64,000 nt of DNA from Microglena sp. YARC (GCA_022414725.1 CM039462.1:98615483-98679482), one strand, 5' to 3'; shown: positions 19,583 to 31,745, numbered from the stretch's first letter. A program made the numbers and translations. Notes: generated by a model from the sequence alone, not told the origin.

Positions 19583-21445
19583 CTCCACCTATGACGCAGG
19601 TGACATACAATACTACTTCTCCACCTATGACACCAGGGTCAGAGAACGATAAACTGGTAGCAAACAAAAAATATTACGGAACGGCTGAAAAACAGGAAAC
19701 CAGAAGAAAGCCTTGTCTAAAATAAAAGGATGAGAAAGGATGAACCAAAAACCACTGTAGTACTCCGAAAATGTAGCAGCAAAAAACTTGGGTCATACCG
19801 AGCTGAGCTGAGACCAAAATGGAAATGTAACCATCCATGGTAAGCGCAAAAATACTATTCATCCAGAATAGTAGGCACCAAACCAGAAAATCACAGGGAG
19901 GCCAAACAGAAATCAATCCTAATACCAAAGGAAGGGGAACAACGGTGACTGAAAGAACCGAGAACTTAACCTTAAGAGAAGACTGAAAAATCGTGTGAGA
20001 GCAGCACACGAGAGAATCAAAGCCTAAAGGACACAGACAAGAGGACACTAAAGTCCACTATTAAAAAAAAAAATCGATGGAAAAATCCACTACCTTAAAA
20101 ACTATTCTTAGCATAGAATCCATGACTAGGTTGGGATGAAAAAACCATGATGAACTGGTTTCTTACTCAAAGATGGAAGTAAGAAAATTTATGAAAGTTA
20201 ATTATCATAAATCCCCAGCTACGGCACTAACGAAAAACATTCTAGGAGGTGGGTATCGCACCGCAAAGAACTTGTACACTCAAGACAAACCAAGCGCCTA
20301 ACCACAAGCAAACCAAACCTGCAGCAACTGAAAATCCAAAGGATGCGAAGATAAATTTCAAGAAACTTGTAACCAACAAAGGAAACACAGTTCAATGAAC
20401 AATAGGAGTTAAGACGTACACACACAGTACAAAAAACTTATTGTCCACTTGAAAAATAGTAAACGCAGGAAAAAAAAGGACTTAAAATTTTACTGCAATG
20501 GATAGACTGAAAGGGCGCTTGAAATACACTCGGAAGAACAAGAAAGAGGTGAGCGGCGGTACATCTGCAAGTACAACTGCAAGATTACCCAGCCCACCAA
20601 TTTACGGTAAAATCCGAAGGGAAACAACTACTACACTCCACAAAAAGTTATAATCACTTGAGGGGCTGGTGATCTAAAAACAGTGTGGAGTAAAAAGAAA
20701 TAGCTAATCTATGATGAGCTCCACCGATTGAACCATCTGCCTATGGAACTAAGAGACAAAAACCATCAAGACGCTATAACGGTGGTCTGAATTAACTACC
20801 ACCTTCCACCAAAACTAAGAAAGACAGCTGAAAGGAAGCTGCCTAAACAAAGCGTCGTAACGCTCCACCAATCTAGACTACCCTATAAGACAGTCTAGGA
20901 GGTGCTGAGGAATAGGCACCCACACATAGGGCCATGTTAACCTACGTATGAGAACCAGCAGCACCTAAAAAACAATGAATCCTGGGTTGACTGTAACACC
21001 CCGCAGTTTCAGAGCCAGACCAGTGTTCAAGATCATCACTCACTCCACGTGACGGCTACATCATCACATGGGCTTGACCCGGATCATCCACCAGGGACGG
21101 CAGGAGGCGAAGGGAGTAACAACGCCTACGAGCCATCCGAACTGGTGGCCGGAGGTTGGCGACTATTAGACAATGGACCTATGACAGGCTCCACTATGAT
21201 CTGAGGCTGTCTTAATCCTAGAGCTTCGCCGACGGAACGTGGCGCAGAGGAGGGCCTGGCGACCCCCTGAGATTCGGGTAAATTAAAATTCGGAAATACA
21301 ACTCCCACCCGCCCTAAAACTTCACACACAATACAGCATGATCAGGCCCTGGTCTGGAATGCAATCTGGATACATCCTAGCCAGGCCAGCCATCAACAAT
21401 TGGGGTTGCTAAAGGGCGTAGGGAATTACCGGCTACACTAACATA
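19583..21445 (-). other. Copia D internal untranslated or decayed region
   Basis: AT-richer than its surroundings. No RT or RNase H motif was found on either strand; short ORFs are not conserved with B or C. It shares only short phrases with B's 3' untranslated region (for example gggtatcgcaccgca). Confidence 0.5.
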
Positions 21446-21880
21446 TCACCGTTTGATGACAGGAGGGATGCAAGCGGGCACGGGGACCCATACTAATGGG
21501 AGAGCCCAGGAAGACAGTTTTAGAACTGAACTGGATATAGAGAGTACATCACTACTCTCCACTACCTGGCGCAACATCAAAACCCAAATATAATAACCCT
21601 TACTCACCAGGGAATACCCAACCAGTCTACCAAATAACGCCTTTTCGACTAGCTTGTTGCGTTTCTTCCCAATACTAAGGTGACATAGCAAGGGCAACCC
21701 AACACACGCAACAACGACACATCAGGAACAACCCCAAAGAACAGCTCCAAAGGAGTCTTGTCACCCTAGTTGTACAGCCGATTGCGAAGATAACACACTA
21801 GCACTCTGCTGAGCAGTGTCATCATCAACAACTCATGCACTGCCACAACTAATCGAGATCAACCATGCCTCTATACCACT
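21446..21880 (-). pseudogene. Copia D integrase C-terminal fragment
   Basis: Minus strand: CYLRNRLYN, then KTPLELFFGVVPDVSLLRVLG, then GRLVGYSLVSKGYYIW, the end of a copia integrase as in B and C. In-frame stops and shifts are present. The RT that should follow is missing. Confidence 0.65.
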
Positions 21881-22384
21881 TAACTAAAAATTCCTAAGCC
21901 CTATCAGAACTGAAACACTTGAACTCAAACTCATGTAGTTGAGGCATACACCTAAGGGGGGGCACCCAGGGGAACGACCAGGGGCACGGTAAGACAAAGA
22001 ACGCGACCACTGTCGAACCACGGAACGCACCCAGGGGTCCCAAGGATCCTAAGAGAGAAAAAATATCCACCAAGATATCATGCCAAAGAACCTCCACGGC
22101 CGCTGGACGAGGGCCAGGACGGCGTCCACTTCGGCTCCCAGCATGGGCGATGTCCGGCGCTGCGACACCTGGGATCACAGAAGGTGGGGAAGCGTTAGGG
22201 CGAAGTCGAGATTTGAGGTATGGGAAAAAGGAGACGAGGATGAAAGTGCAGCAAGTCGCACCTGGTGCAGAAAATCGCACCAATGGCAGAAAATCGCAAA
22301 TCGCAAGGGCAGAATTCGAAAATTTATCGCTAGGATGCGAAGAGCAGAGACGAGGCATGTAAAGGTCCTAATATCCCGCCGTCA

Positions 22385-22753
22385 ATGATCAGTCAATCCC
22401 AAGTCCCCCCCTCTATCGCTCGACTCACCCGGTTGGGGGGTAGAGGGAGCAGCACCCGTAGTGGTGCTGACCATACCCCCCTGCTTCCTACCACCTGCAG
22501 AATCCCCAGGTCCAGACGCGCAGGTCGTCATCCTCTGGCAAACCCTACGGCAGTGCCGGCGGTCCGCCAGCTTGATCGAAAAAATTCTCCAGAAGGTAGC
22601 ACAGAGCCACTAGAGCGCAAGCTCATGCAAGTAGCCGACCATCGGCTGGGCCGAGCAAAGGGGGGACAGACGACGTAGACATCAGCAGGGAGCTTGGCCG
22701 GCTTGGCAAAGTCCGGGTCCGCAGGCAGAGCCTCAAACACCGGAGAAAGGTTA
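22385..22753 (-). pseudogene. Copia D gag segment beyond G
   Basis: Minus strand. It reads NLSPVFEALPADPDFAKPAKLPADVYVV and later GGMVSTTTGAAPSTPQPGESSD, which parallels GGKASTSKDAAPSAPQRGESSD in B's gag. That match shows D's kinship to B. The frame is broken after about 22540. The zinc knuckle and protease are not found. Confidence 0.55.
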
Positions 22754-22761
22754 GCGACGTC

Positions 22762-23110
22762 CAGCTAGGTCACCAGATAAGAACTTCCGTAATGTGGAGG
22801 TTCAAACCTTCCGTATTGTGGACGTTCGCTAAGGCTGCGAACTCGCGCGACGTCCGATAAGTGGAGGTTCGTCGCGAATCCGATACGTTGGTCCAGAACT
22901 GGAACTTCCACAATCTGGACGTTCGAGCACCTGCTCAACGGCCCCCAAACTACCACAATCTGAACGTCCGCGCACCTAATACACCGTTCCTAAACTTCCA
23001 CATTTCGGACGTTCCTGCACCTGCTCAACGGGCTCAAACTTCCACAATCCTGACGTTCTAGCCCCCTCGAAACCGTCCCAATCTTCCACAATCCGGACGT
23101 TCGTGCACCT
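22762..23110 (+). repeat. Left terminal inverted repeat of G
   Basis: The first ~150 bp are unique; then 44-bp repeats with core cttccacaatcyggacgttcg begin. The array is interrupted at 23110 by gypsy H and continues at 29306. The unit edge is at CACCT, the H target site. Confidence 0.85.
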
Positions 23111-23405
23111 TGTGGTATATGAATACCTTGTAACACGGAGTGTCTTGTAACTGGAAGCCTAAGAAATGATCTCAGGAGTTTAGACGGCCCTAAGAGTCAG
23201 AAGCACGGCTTAAGACTCCCTTCCCGCTTCCAGCGCGTCTAGACCCTAATGGAACCCTCGTTTTAGGTATTCCCGAGTAGCTGATCAGACACTGATCAGT
23301 GGGTCAATTCGCTCGGTTTCAACTGCCTACAGAAGTCGTTCGTCATCTGTCGAAAAGTCGTCACCACCGCGTGGCAACTCAGTGGGAGGATCGTTATCCA
23401 CCACA
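23111..23405 (-). repeat. 3' LTR of gypsy H
   Basis: TGTGGTATATG...ATCCACCACA, 295 bp. The polypurine tract AAGGGGGAAT lies just inside on the minus strand (plus 23406-23415). Confidence 0.95.
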
Positions 23406-23413
23406 ATTCCCCC

Positions 23414-23743
23414 TTATCTAGCCCTAGCCTTCTCCTGAAGTCTAGTACTCTTTCGAATGAGAAACTCATCAGGGGTTACAGTCGCATAATCCCTGTGAGT
23501 AGGTTTTTTAACCGTTTTAGGTTTCGGGTCGTTGGCACCTATCACGGGTCGTACCCGAGAAGGGTGTTGTCTCCAATACAAATCGATTTGTTCAGAGCAC
23601 ATAGGTAACAACTCTTCTTCGAGTTCCCAAGAGTGAACATGGTCTGAGTGTAACCATTGTACATAGTAATACACCGTACCAGACTGTATCTTGTGATCAA
23701 CAACGTTGCTAATCTCGTAGATAGGTTCACCGCATGTGCGTAA
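23414..23743 (-). pseudogene. Gypsy H chromodomain
   Basis: After the TAG, the same frame reads ISNVVDHKIQSGTVYYYVQWLH and SDHVHSWELEEELL, matching a chromodomain (Y.V.W.......W....L). Such a domain at the integrase C-terminus directs chromovirus insertion to chromatin marks in other species. A basic tail follows to 23414. Confidence 0.75.
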
Positions 23744-24770
23744 CTATTCCGGATTTGGTCTAATAAACCCAGTCCCGTCGGATAGGTATTCTTTGACAAG
23801 AGATACGTGAAACGTTGGATGAATCTTCCATCCTTCGGGAGGGATAGAGTCACTGCAATGGTCTCCCCCCTCTTTTGGATAGTGTGAGAGATTTTGTAGG
23901 GACCAACGAATCTGAGCATGAGTTTCCGAGTCATACCAGGCCAGTATTTGATGTTCTTCGAGTTCAACAAAACTTCCTGACCGTGAGTATACTTCACCGG
24001 TCGACGGTGCAAGTCTGCATACGTTTTTTGACGATCCTTCGCGGATTTAAGCGCTGCCTTGGCCGTGTCATATGCATTATTCATATGCTCGACCCAGGAC
24101 AGGGCTGGTTGATGTGCCGTAGCGATGACATCATCTGATGGTTGTAGTGCCACTCGAGGGTATCTACCGTACAGCAACCGAAACGGAAAATCTCGAATGC
24201 TTCTGTTGTACGAGTTGTTGATGGCGAATTGTGCATTCGGCAAAAGACTGGCCCAATTTTTCTGAGTCGCAGAGGAAAAATGGTGAAGAGTGTCTTCGAG
24301 AACACTGTTCATACGTTCTGTTTGACCATCTGTTTGTGGGTGAAATGCAGTCAACATTCCAGGTCGGATAGCGCACAGAGTTAAGAGTGTTTGCCAAAAT
24401 TTACTCGTGAACTTAACATCGCGATCAGAGATGATGGAAAGCGGATGGCCTTGTTCGCTGAGCAAGCGCTCGTGGAACAGGGTAGCAATCTTTTCAGCAT
24501 CGTCTGTCGTTTTGCATGGGATAAGTTTGACCATCTTCGTAAGGCGATCAACGATCACGTAGATCTGATCAAAACCATTCGATTTCGGTAGCCCAACGAT
24601 GAAGTCCATGGACAGTGAATCGAAGGGGGCGGTCGGAATCGAAAGGGGTTGAAGGTTACCCTGCGGGTTCTGATGTGAAATTTTTACCCGTTGGCAAGAA
24701 TCACAGTGGCGTACGTAATCAACGACATCGAGTCGCATGGCAGGCCACCAATAGTAGCGTGCAACAGATC
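23744..24770 (-). pseudogene. Gypsy H integrase
   Basis: ARYYWWPAMRLDVVDYVRHCDSCQR (end of the HHCC finger), SMDFIVGLP (first Asp), IISDRDVKFTS (second Asp) and HPQTDGQTERMNSVLE (Glu) give a complete DDE set. The C-terminal block HPTFHVSLVKEYL is in a shifted frame from about 23840, ending with TAG at 23744-23746. Confidence 0.9.
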
Positions 24771-26327
24771 AAAAATTTCGGTCGATGCCTCCATGTCCAC
24801 TTCGTTGGGTATCGTGGAAAGCAAACAAAATCCGAGCTTTGAGCGAATTACCATTTGTACAACGATCTGCGACTCAGATGCTGCTCTTATGGATTTGCCG
24901 GTGCCAACCCAGAAACCATCTGCCCGTTTGGAGAGGTACTTGGTATTGTGCGGATTATCGAACCACAAGTCTTCCGTGTAACCATGCAGAATATTTGGGG
25001 CTATTTCGCGCATGTGGAGTGGGTCATTTGCGGACAGCCTCTGAATGAACAAAGCCGTAGCCTCTGAGAAGGCTGGATTCCTACTCAGAGGGTCAGCTAC
25101 GTTAGTACGGCCCGCGATATGAGCCCACTTCATGTTCGTGAAGCGCGAGAAAAACTCAAGATATCGTGCCTGCTTTGTGCTCAGCATGGGCTGATTTGCA
25201 AGGTAGACGAGGGGTTCGTGGTCGGTGTCAAGTTCGAACTTGCCAGTGCAACCTTCGAGGTAGCATCGCCATTCTTTCAAGGCCAAGTACACTGCGAGTA
25301 ATTCTTGCTCGCCTGTGGAGTAGTTTCGTTCAGCGCTTGAGAATTTGTGAGAGTGGTACGCGATGGGTCGCCCATCTTGCATGAGAACGCCCCATGTACC
25401 AACGACAGAAGCATCGGTTACCGCCCAATAGTCCTTCGCTGGGTCAGGGTGTGCAAGCAAAGGAGCCTTCATAAGACTTTCTTTGATGCCGAGGAATGCC
25501 TCCTGGCAGGCTTGGGTCCAAACAGTTTGAAATACAGGTCCCTTGAGCCCTGCCTGTCGTTTTCCGAGTGGTTTCGGACTTGGTGTCACCGCCGGTGATT
25601 TTGTCAGCCCTGGCGGTTTCAATTTCGGTGAATTCGGTGCTGGCCTGTCTGTTAGATTCGAAATCTGGATTAGAGGGGCTGCGAGCGTTGAGTAACCTTG
25701 GATAAACTTTCTGAAAAAGTTAGAGAGTCCTAGGAACTGCTGAACTTCCTTCGAGGAGGTAGGTGTGGGCCAATCTGCAACTGCTTTCACCTTCGTTTTG
25801 TTGACTCGGACGCCTTCACCGGAGAGCACATGCCCTAGGTATTTGACTTCCGGTCTATAGAAGAAACACTTTTCTCGTTTAAGAAAGAGGTGGTTATCTT
25901 CAAGACGTTGTAACACAATTCGAATGTGTTTTTCGTGTTCTTCATCATTACTGCTGTAGATGAGAATATCATCCAAGTAAATGATGACGAATTTGCCAAT
26001 TAAATCTCTGAACACGGTGTTCATGACTTTTGTAAAGGCCGAGGGTGCATTTGCTAGCCCAAAAGGGAGAACCTTGAATTCATACAGTCCCATCGGGGTT
26101 ATGAACGCAGTTTTCGGGACGTCTGAATCATGTAACCGTATGTTGTGGTATGCATTACGTAAATCCAGATTTGAGAACACACTAGCTCCTCGAACTGAGT
26201 CAAACAGATCGTCAATTCGTGGGAGGGGATAGCGATTTGGTACCGTGACCTTGTTCAATTTACGATAGTCGATAGCCATCCTCCAAGAGCCACCGGTTTG
26301 GCGATGAAAAGGACTGATGCGCCCCAC
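24684..26327 (-). CDS. Gypsy H reverse transcriptase and RNase H
   Basis: RT blocks: WRMAIDYRKLNKVTVPNRYP, FSNLDLRNAYHNIRL, MPFGL-like VLPFGLANAPSAF, and the catalytic YLDDILIYS (YLDD at 25968-25979). RNase H: AVTDASVVGTWGVLMQ (Asp), TGEQELLAV (Glu), ELDTDHEPLVYL (Asp) and AGRTNVADPLSRNP (Asp). The frame runs on to 24684, but the zinc finger of integrase is in another frame from about 24765. Confidence 0.95.
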   Translation of the reverse strand: MGRISPFHRQTGGSWRMAIDYRKLNKVTVPNRYPLPRIDDLFDSVRGASVFSNLDLRNAYHNIRLHDSDVPKTAFITPMGLYEFKVLPFGLANAPSAFTKVMNTVFRDLIGKFVIIYLDDILIYSSNDEEHEKHIRIVLQRLEDNHLFLKREKCFFYRPEVKYLGHVLSGEGVRVNKTKVKAVADWPTPTSSKEVQQFLGLSNFFRKFIQGYSTLAAPLIQISNLTDRPAPNSPKLKPPGLTKSPAVTPSPKPLGKRQAGLKGPVFQTVWTQACQEAFLGIKESLMKAPLLAHPDPAKDYWAVTDASVVGTWGVLMQDGRPIAYHSHKFSSAERNYSTGEQELLAVYLALKEWRCYLEGCTGKFELDTDHEPLVYLANQPMLSTKQARYLEFFSRFTNMKWAHIAGRTNVADPLSRNPAFSEATALFIQRLSANDPLHMREIAPNILHGYTEDLWFDNPHNTKYLSKRADGFWVGTGKSIRAASESQIVVQMVIRSKLGFCLLSTIPNEVDMEASTEIFDLLHATIGGLPCDSMSLITYATVILANG

Positions 26328-27190
26328 GGGCTCGAGCTAGGGCTGATGTAGCCTTTGGCCAACAAGTCTTTAACTTGGTTTTGGACCTCTAGCAAATCTG
26401 CGGGGGACAACCTGTGTCCTCGAGAGAATTGTGGGGATGCCGCCTCCGTGAGGGGGCATACGAATGGGGTGTCAGCCCTAAGGTCAGAAATCTTGTCTGC
26501 CGGGGCGAAGACCTTTTTAAAGTCCGTTTCGCAACCCGAGATTATCCGTTCGTGTTTCGTTTGTTGCACCGTGTTTGCTTGTGCTGCCGTTACTCGAATT
26601 GTAAAGGCATCGTCGTCTTGGTCCACTGATGTGACTAGGACTTCGAAACAATTGAGTTTTTGTTTTGATTTGCGGATAAACTTTTTAAGTGCTCTGTTCG
26701 ACAGGACTCCTGGCGTTTTTCGCTGTGCTTTGTCCAAAAATTCGATACGTGCCAAAGTATAAGCAACCAATTCCTTGATGGAGAGAGGTTCCGACTCGAG
26801 TCGGGTGGAGTACAGTTCGACTGCTACTCTACGTTTATGCTTTTTAGCTATTTTGAAACTGGCTCTGAGACGTGTCTCTTCAAAACCAATGCAGCACCCC
26901 GTCTGCATCATCCAACTTCTTCCGAGAAGTGCGGTGGTGCCGGGCCCTAGCGTAGGGAGGACATAAGCAGATTTAATTTCTGACCTATGTTTGCCTAAGT
27001 GCAGGACAAAACTCGTTCTCGTAGTAGTGAGGACTTGGGATCCATCAGCTACCCGCACCATGACTGGTGAGCCCGTAAAGGTGGCTAAACCTGCCCTAGC
27101 ACAGAATTCTGCATCTACGAAGACAGAGTCTGCTCCACTGTCAATGAGAACTTTGCCAGATACCCCGATAGGGTGGCCTCAAAGTGTGCG
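26255..27190 (-). pseudogene. Gypsy H protease and start of RT
   Basis: Protease motif VLIDSGADSVFVDAEF with DSGAD at 27128-27142, followed by LLGRSWM. After a linker the frame reaches AKGYISPSSSPWGASVLF, the start of RT, and is lost near 26300; the RT continues in the overlapping frame below. The first in-frame ATG (27061) lies after the protease active site, so the natural start is upstream or the protein is part of a gag-pol. Confidence 0.85.
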
Positions 27191-27375
27191 GTAGCTTGGT
27201 CCGCGTGGACACAAGCTGTTGTGCAAGCAGATATGCATGGAATGGCAGGAGGCGGGGGCAGGGTCGGAAGGCAAGGAGGGGATGTGGTCTGTGCTGTAGA
27301 TGGTGTTACACAGATAGTAGGGGACGGAAACTGAAACAGAACATCCCTATCTATGTCTACAAGCAGACCTACATC

Positions 27376-28918
27376 CTACTTCCTAACGGTAGGGCAGCTA
27401 GGGCACTTGGAGGGGGCAGTGGCTGTAGCGGCCGTGCGCTTCGTACCACACTTGTAACATAAGTTACCCTCCTTAGCTAGTTTAATAGCATCCGGTGTCC
27501 ATGGCTGACCGTCAGCCTGCTTCCACTTATGCTTTTCAGCAAATTGTAGCTGTCCCGCAGGGCTGGAAAAGGGCGGCGGGCCCGTTGCAGCTGGAGTCTG
27601 GGCCGTGCCCTTCTTGTGCTTGTGCTGGGTGGACCCCTCGTGAGGTCCACCAGGCCGTTTTGCCTTTTGCCTGAACGTACATGGCCGAGGTAGGGGTTGG
27701 TGTTTTGGTGGCAGCAAGTTCAGTTTCAATGGCAGCAGCATGTTCGACAAGCTCGTATAAAGAGGAAAATCGGCCTCCTTGTGCAACAGTACGTCTGCGG
27801 CATCGTGCCTCGATGGTTGGAATCAGACCAAACCGAAACAGAACTAGCTGATCATCCAATTGCATACCCCCGGCAATGCGCACTTCGTTTTGGAAAGCCA
27901 TAGCGTAATGCCTAACCGTAGAGGTCTGCCGAATCGAGTTGGCATGCAGCCGTTGGCGTGCATTGATGTCGTCGTCAGCATGGTAGGGGTCATAGAAGTT
28001 TAGGAACTGAGTTTTTATCTCAGCCCACGTATTGGCCGGTGACGCGGTCATGAGGTGGTCTAGCCACTCGGCAGCTACCCCACCAAAGAAGTTTGGTATG
28101 TTGGATGGTACTAACATATGGTGCAACGTGCAATATGACTCTAGCAACTTCCACCAAATCCTACCCCTCGGGAGCTTCTTATCTTCTACCCCAGTCCAAA
28201 GGGATGGACGTTCATACTTGCCAACTAAGGGCCTCGGGACCAAGGGCAAAACATGTGACTCTACCTTAGCTGCCGCAGCTTGTAGCTTAGCCACTTTGGC
28301 CTTGGCCTCCAGCAGCTCAATCTGGGCACGTAGAGCCATTAAAGCGTCCGAATGAGGTCCAGCGGGAGGGCCAACAGCGGGCGGTCCTGCAGCGGGCGCT
28401 TCAGCAGCGGGCTGGCCAGCAGCAGGCGATCCATCAGCGGGGCCCTCAGGTGGTCCAGCGGGGGGCGTTTGCTGGGCCTTCAGGAGAGCGGAAACTCGAA
28501 GTGTCTCCTGTTCGGCATCCCTCATTCGCATTTGGAGCCGAGCCATCTCCTCAAGGTGCTTGGATGCTGTGGCCTCGGCCTCGTGATGGTAAAGAAGTTC
28601 GAGGCTAGCGATAACCTTGTCCTTCTCCACGAGGGCAACGTGCGTGGCAGCCTTGCCAAGCGGCGTGGAGTCAGGCCTTGTGGCGACCTTCTTGCCATTG
28701 ACTTTGACAGCCATCCGCGCTTCCTTCAGCTCCTTCTCGGTAGCTGAAAGGTCGGGAGGCGAAGGTGCCGGCCCTCCAGCGCCTTTTCTTTTCTCCTTGG
28801 AGAGCTCGTGCAACTCCCAAGCCTTGACTTGCTGGACGAGCTCCTCGTGGTCCATGTCGTCAACATCCGGGACCTCAGAAGGTGGAGCCGCAGCAGCTTG
28901 GGCTGAAGAAGAGGCCAT
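27376..28918 (-). pseudogene. Gypsy H gag
   Basis: Starts MASSSAQAAAAPPSE at 28918. The main 460-codon frame has an acidic/coiled-coil N-terminus (VEKDKVIASLELLYHHEAEA), a Pro/Ala-rich linker, and the gag core (LWTGVEDKKLPRGRIWWKLLESYC, then AEIKTQFLNFYDP). The correct frame shifts near 27680, after which a basic tail and a zinc-knuckle-like NLCYKCGTKRT...CPSC follow, ending at 27376. Confidence 0.85.
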
Positions 28919-29009
28919 ACTCGGTGATGGTGGGCCCGAGGGGACGTCGGGGGTGGGGAGTAAAGCGAGTAGCGCGGTTTGAAAGCGCGACCAGGCTCAA
29001 GAAACCAAT

Positions 29010-29305
29010 TGTGGTATATGAATACCTTGTAACACGGAGTAGTCTTGTAACTGGAAGCCTAAGAAATGATCTCAGGAGTTTAGACGGCCCTAAGAGTCAG
29101 AAGCACGGCTTAAGACTCCCTTCCCGCTTCCAGCGCGTCTAGACCCTAATGGAACCCTCGTTTTAGGTATTCCCGAGTAGCTGATCAGACACTGATCAGT
29201 GGGTCAATTCGCTCGGTTTCAACTGCCTACAGAAGTCGTTCGTCATCTGTCGAAAAGTCGTCACCACCGCGTGGCAACTCAGTGGGAGGATCGTTATCCA
29301 CCACA
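29010..29305 (-). repeat. 5' LTR of gypsy H
   Basis: 296 bp; one extra base near 29040 is the only difference from the 3' LTR. Two bases inside on the minus strand begins TGGTTTCTTGAGCC, the likely primer-binding site; I cannot assign its tRNA. Confidence 0.95.
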
Positions 29306-30400
29306 CACCTACTCAACTGTCCCAAACTTCCACAATCTGGACGTTCCTGCACTAACTCAACGGTCATGAACTTCCACAATCCGGACGTTCGCGCACCAAC
29401 TCAACTGTCCCGAACTACCGTAATATGGACGTTCGTGCCCCACCTCGACCGTCCCAAACTTCCACAATCCGGACGTTCGTGCATCTACTCAACTGTCCCA
29501 ATCTTCCACTCTGGACGTTCCTGCACCAACTCAACGGTCACAAACTTCCACAATCCGGACGTTCGCGCACCAACTCAACTGTCCCGAACTACCGTAATCG
29601 GGACGTTTGTGCCCCACCTCGACCGTCCCAAACTTCCACAATCCGGACGTTCGTGCACCTACTCAACTGTCCCGAACTACCGTAATCTGGACGTTCGTGC
29701 CCCACCTCGACCGTCCCAAACTTCCACAATCCGGACATTCGTGCACCAACTCAACTGTCCCACACTACCATAATCTGGACGTTCGTGCCCCCCCTCGACC
29801 GTCCCAAACTTCCACTATGTGGACGTTCGTGCTCCTACTTATCTAGTTATCTGTCCCAAACTTCCACTATGTGGACGTTCGTGCACCAAATCAACTGTCC
29901 TAAACTTCCACAATCCGGACGTTCGTGCACGTACTCGACAGTCCCAATCTTCCACAATCCGGACGTTCGTGCACCGACTCGACAGTCCCGAACTTCCACA
30001 ATCCGGACGTTCGTGCACCTACTCGACAGTCCCGAACTTCCACAATCTTCACGTTCGTTCACCAACTCTCCTGTCCCGAACTTCCACAATCCGGACGTTC
30101 GTGCACCAACTCAACGGTCCCAAACGTCCACAATCCGGACGTTCGAGCACCAATTAAACAGTCCCAAACTTCCAAAATCCGGACGTTCGAGCACCAACAA
30201 AACAGTCCCAAACTTCCACAATCCGGACGTTCGTGCACCAACGCAACTATCTCAAACCTCCATAATTTCGACGTTCGGGCACCTCGATAACCGTCATGAA
30301 CTTCCAGAATCCGAACGTTCAGGAACCTACTCAACCGTTTCCGAACTTCCACAATCTGGACGTTCGCGAACGCGTTCGTGAACCCTCATACATTCTCCCA
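29306..30400 (+). repeat. Left array of 44-bp repeats in G, continued after H
   Basis: About 25 diverged units of 44 bp, each with the core acaatccggacgttcgtgca followed by 'caac/gac...gtccc'. Alternate units differ (caccaactcaac and ccccacctcgac types), especially between 29410 and 29800. Open frames through it exist only because 44-bp units drift between frames; they are not taken as genes. Confidence 0.85.
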
Positions 30401-31016
30401 AACATTCTCCCAACGTTTGAAAAATACAGGCATTCTGCTTATGCTCGCCTGTTACGTTTCATTTATTGTTCCTTATGAGCAAACGACTGGCGCCAAGCCG
30501 ATCTGCCTACACTTATTCGCCTTTCGCAGATCTTCCAATCGGACGTCCGCCCAAACCAGGCAGCAACGCCAACCCACACAGCAACGCACACTTCATGTTA
30601 GGAATTCTCAGTATGTGGCTCGTCGTCCATCCGATCCTGGCTCTGGTGGGTTCCCTTCGGACAACGAAAATCATGCTTGTGAGTCAGGGTTTCAATCGGA
30701 GAGTGATCAAACAGATCATGGACGGACTGAGTGGAGACTCAAGATAAGGCATGGAGGGAGCTCATTCCGGACTTTCAACAAGCTATCATCGACTGCTGGG
30801 TATCTTTGGACGATCGCAAAGAGAGCGATGCCCGTGCTAAGATTGCTGATATCCAGGTATGAGTGGATAATTTGGCTAGCCGTCCATGTAGCTGTGGAGG
30901 TCCTGTCGTTGCAACCCAACCCATCTAAAATTCCTGACCCAGGTAGGTATATGATTTATTCAGGTTAAAATTCTTCGCACCACACAATAATCACATCACA
31001 AAACACACCACAAAAA
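30401..31016 (+). other. G interior: possible coding segment ending at 30856
   Basis: A 196-codon frame covers 30378-30968. Within it, RRPSDPGSGGFPSDNENHA looks coding, and another frame then reads DKAWRELIPDFQQAIIDCWV and SLDDRKESDARAKIADIQ up to a good donor, CAG|GTATGA, at 30857. This may be an exon with one indel. No family is recognised; it is the best candidate for a protein belonging to G. Confidence 0.35.
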
Positions 31017-31017
31017 C

Positions 31018-31570
31018 CTGAAATTGTATGGCTGTACAGACTTTTGCAAATGGTGGATCACACTGAAACTCCTATCTCCCAGAAATGTTTTTTCAGTGAC
31101 ATACCTCATTCCTTAGCACTCACACTTGCTAAGAGTAGCGGCTCAGGATAGGGGTTCAAGGGGGGTATGGTCGTGAGAGCTGAAAGACTGCATTGGGCCA
31201 ATTAAACTGAAATTGTATGGCTGTACAGATTTTTTTGCAAATGGTTAACCACACTGAAACTTCCATCTCCCAAAAATGTTTTTTCAGTGACATACCTCAT
31301 TCCTAAGCACTCACACTTCCTACGAGTGCCGGCTCCGGGGTGGGGTTCAAGGGGGGTGGGGTCGTGAGAGCTGAGAAACTGCAGCTGGCCAATTAAACTG
31401 AAATTGTATGGCTGTACAGACTTTTGCAAATGGTGAATCAAACTGAAACTTACATCTACTCAAAATGTGTTCTCACTGACATACCGCATTCCTCAGCACT
31501 CACACTTCCTACAAGTACCGGCTCCGGGGTGGGGTTCAAGGGGGGTATGGGAATGAGAGCTAAGAAACTG
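31018..31570 (+). repeat. Three tandem copies of a ~190-bp repeat
   Basis: Copies start with ctgaaattgtatggctgtac at 31018, 31207 and 31398. They differ at scattered positions. No ORF runs across them. Confidence 0.9.
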
Positions 31571-31574
31571 AATA

Positions 31575-31745
31575 TGGTTTGGTTTGGTTTGGGTTAGGTT
31601 AGTTTGATTTGGTTTGGTTTGGGTAGTGGGTGGTGGTTTGGTTTGGTTAGGTTTGGCTTGGTTTGGTTTGGTTTGGTTTGGTTTGATTTGTGTGGGTCGG
31701 GGTGGGTGGGGTCAGATTTGTTTGGTTGGATTTGTTTGGTTTGGG
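31575..31745 (+). repeat. (TTTGG)n simple repeat
   Basis: Degenerate pentamer gttt(g)gg over about 170 bp, following directly on the 190-bp repeats. Confidence 0.9.

Larger units (their letters stand above)
23111..29305 (-). mobile_element. Gypsy element H with chromodomain, full-length
   Basis: 6195 bp, LTRs 295 and 296 bp differing by a single indel, and perfect CACCT target duplication (23106-23110, 29306-29310), inserted in a 44-bp repeat of G. Gene order gag, protease, RT, RNase H, integrase, chromodomain on the minus strand is that of a chromovirus-type Ty3/gypsy. The LTRs make it very young, yet its ORFs carry at least four frameshifts and one stop. Confidence 0.95.

Noticed and set aside
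19674..20048. Membrane-protein-like 124-aa ORF in D
   Set aside because: Same reason: within decayed untranslated sequence of D, not conserved in B or C.
29306..30400. CRISPR-like array of regularly spaced repeats
   Set aside because: Units are 44 bp end to end with no unique spacers, they diverge gradually and form the inverted arm of a transposon in a eukaryotic sequence.
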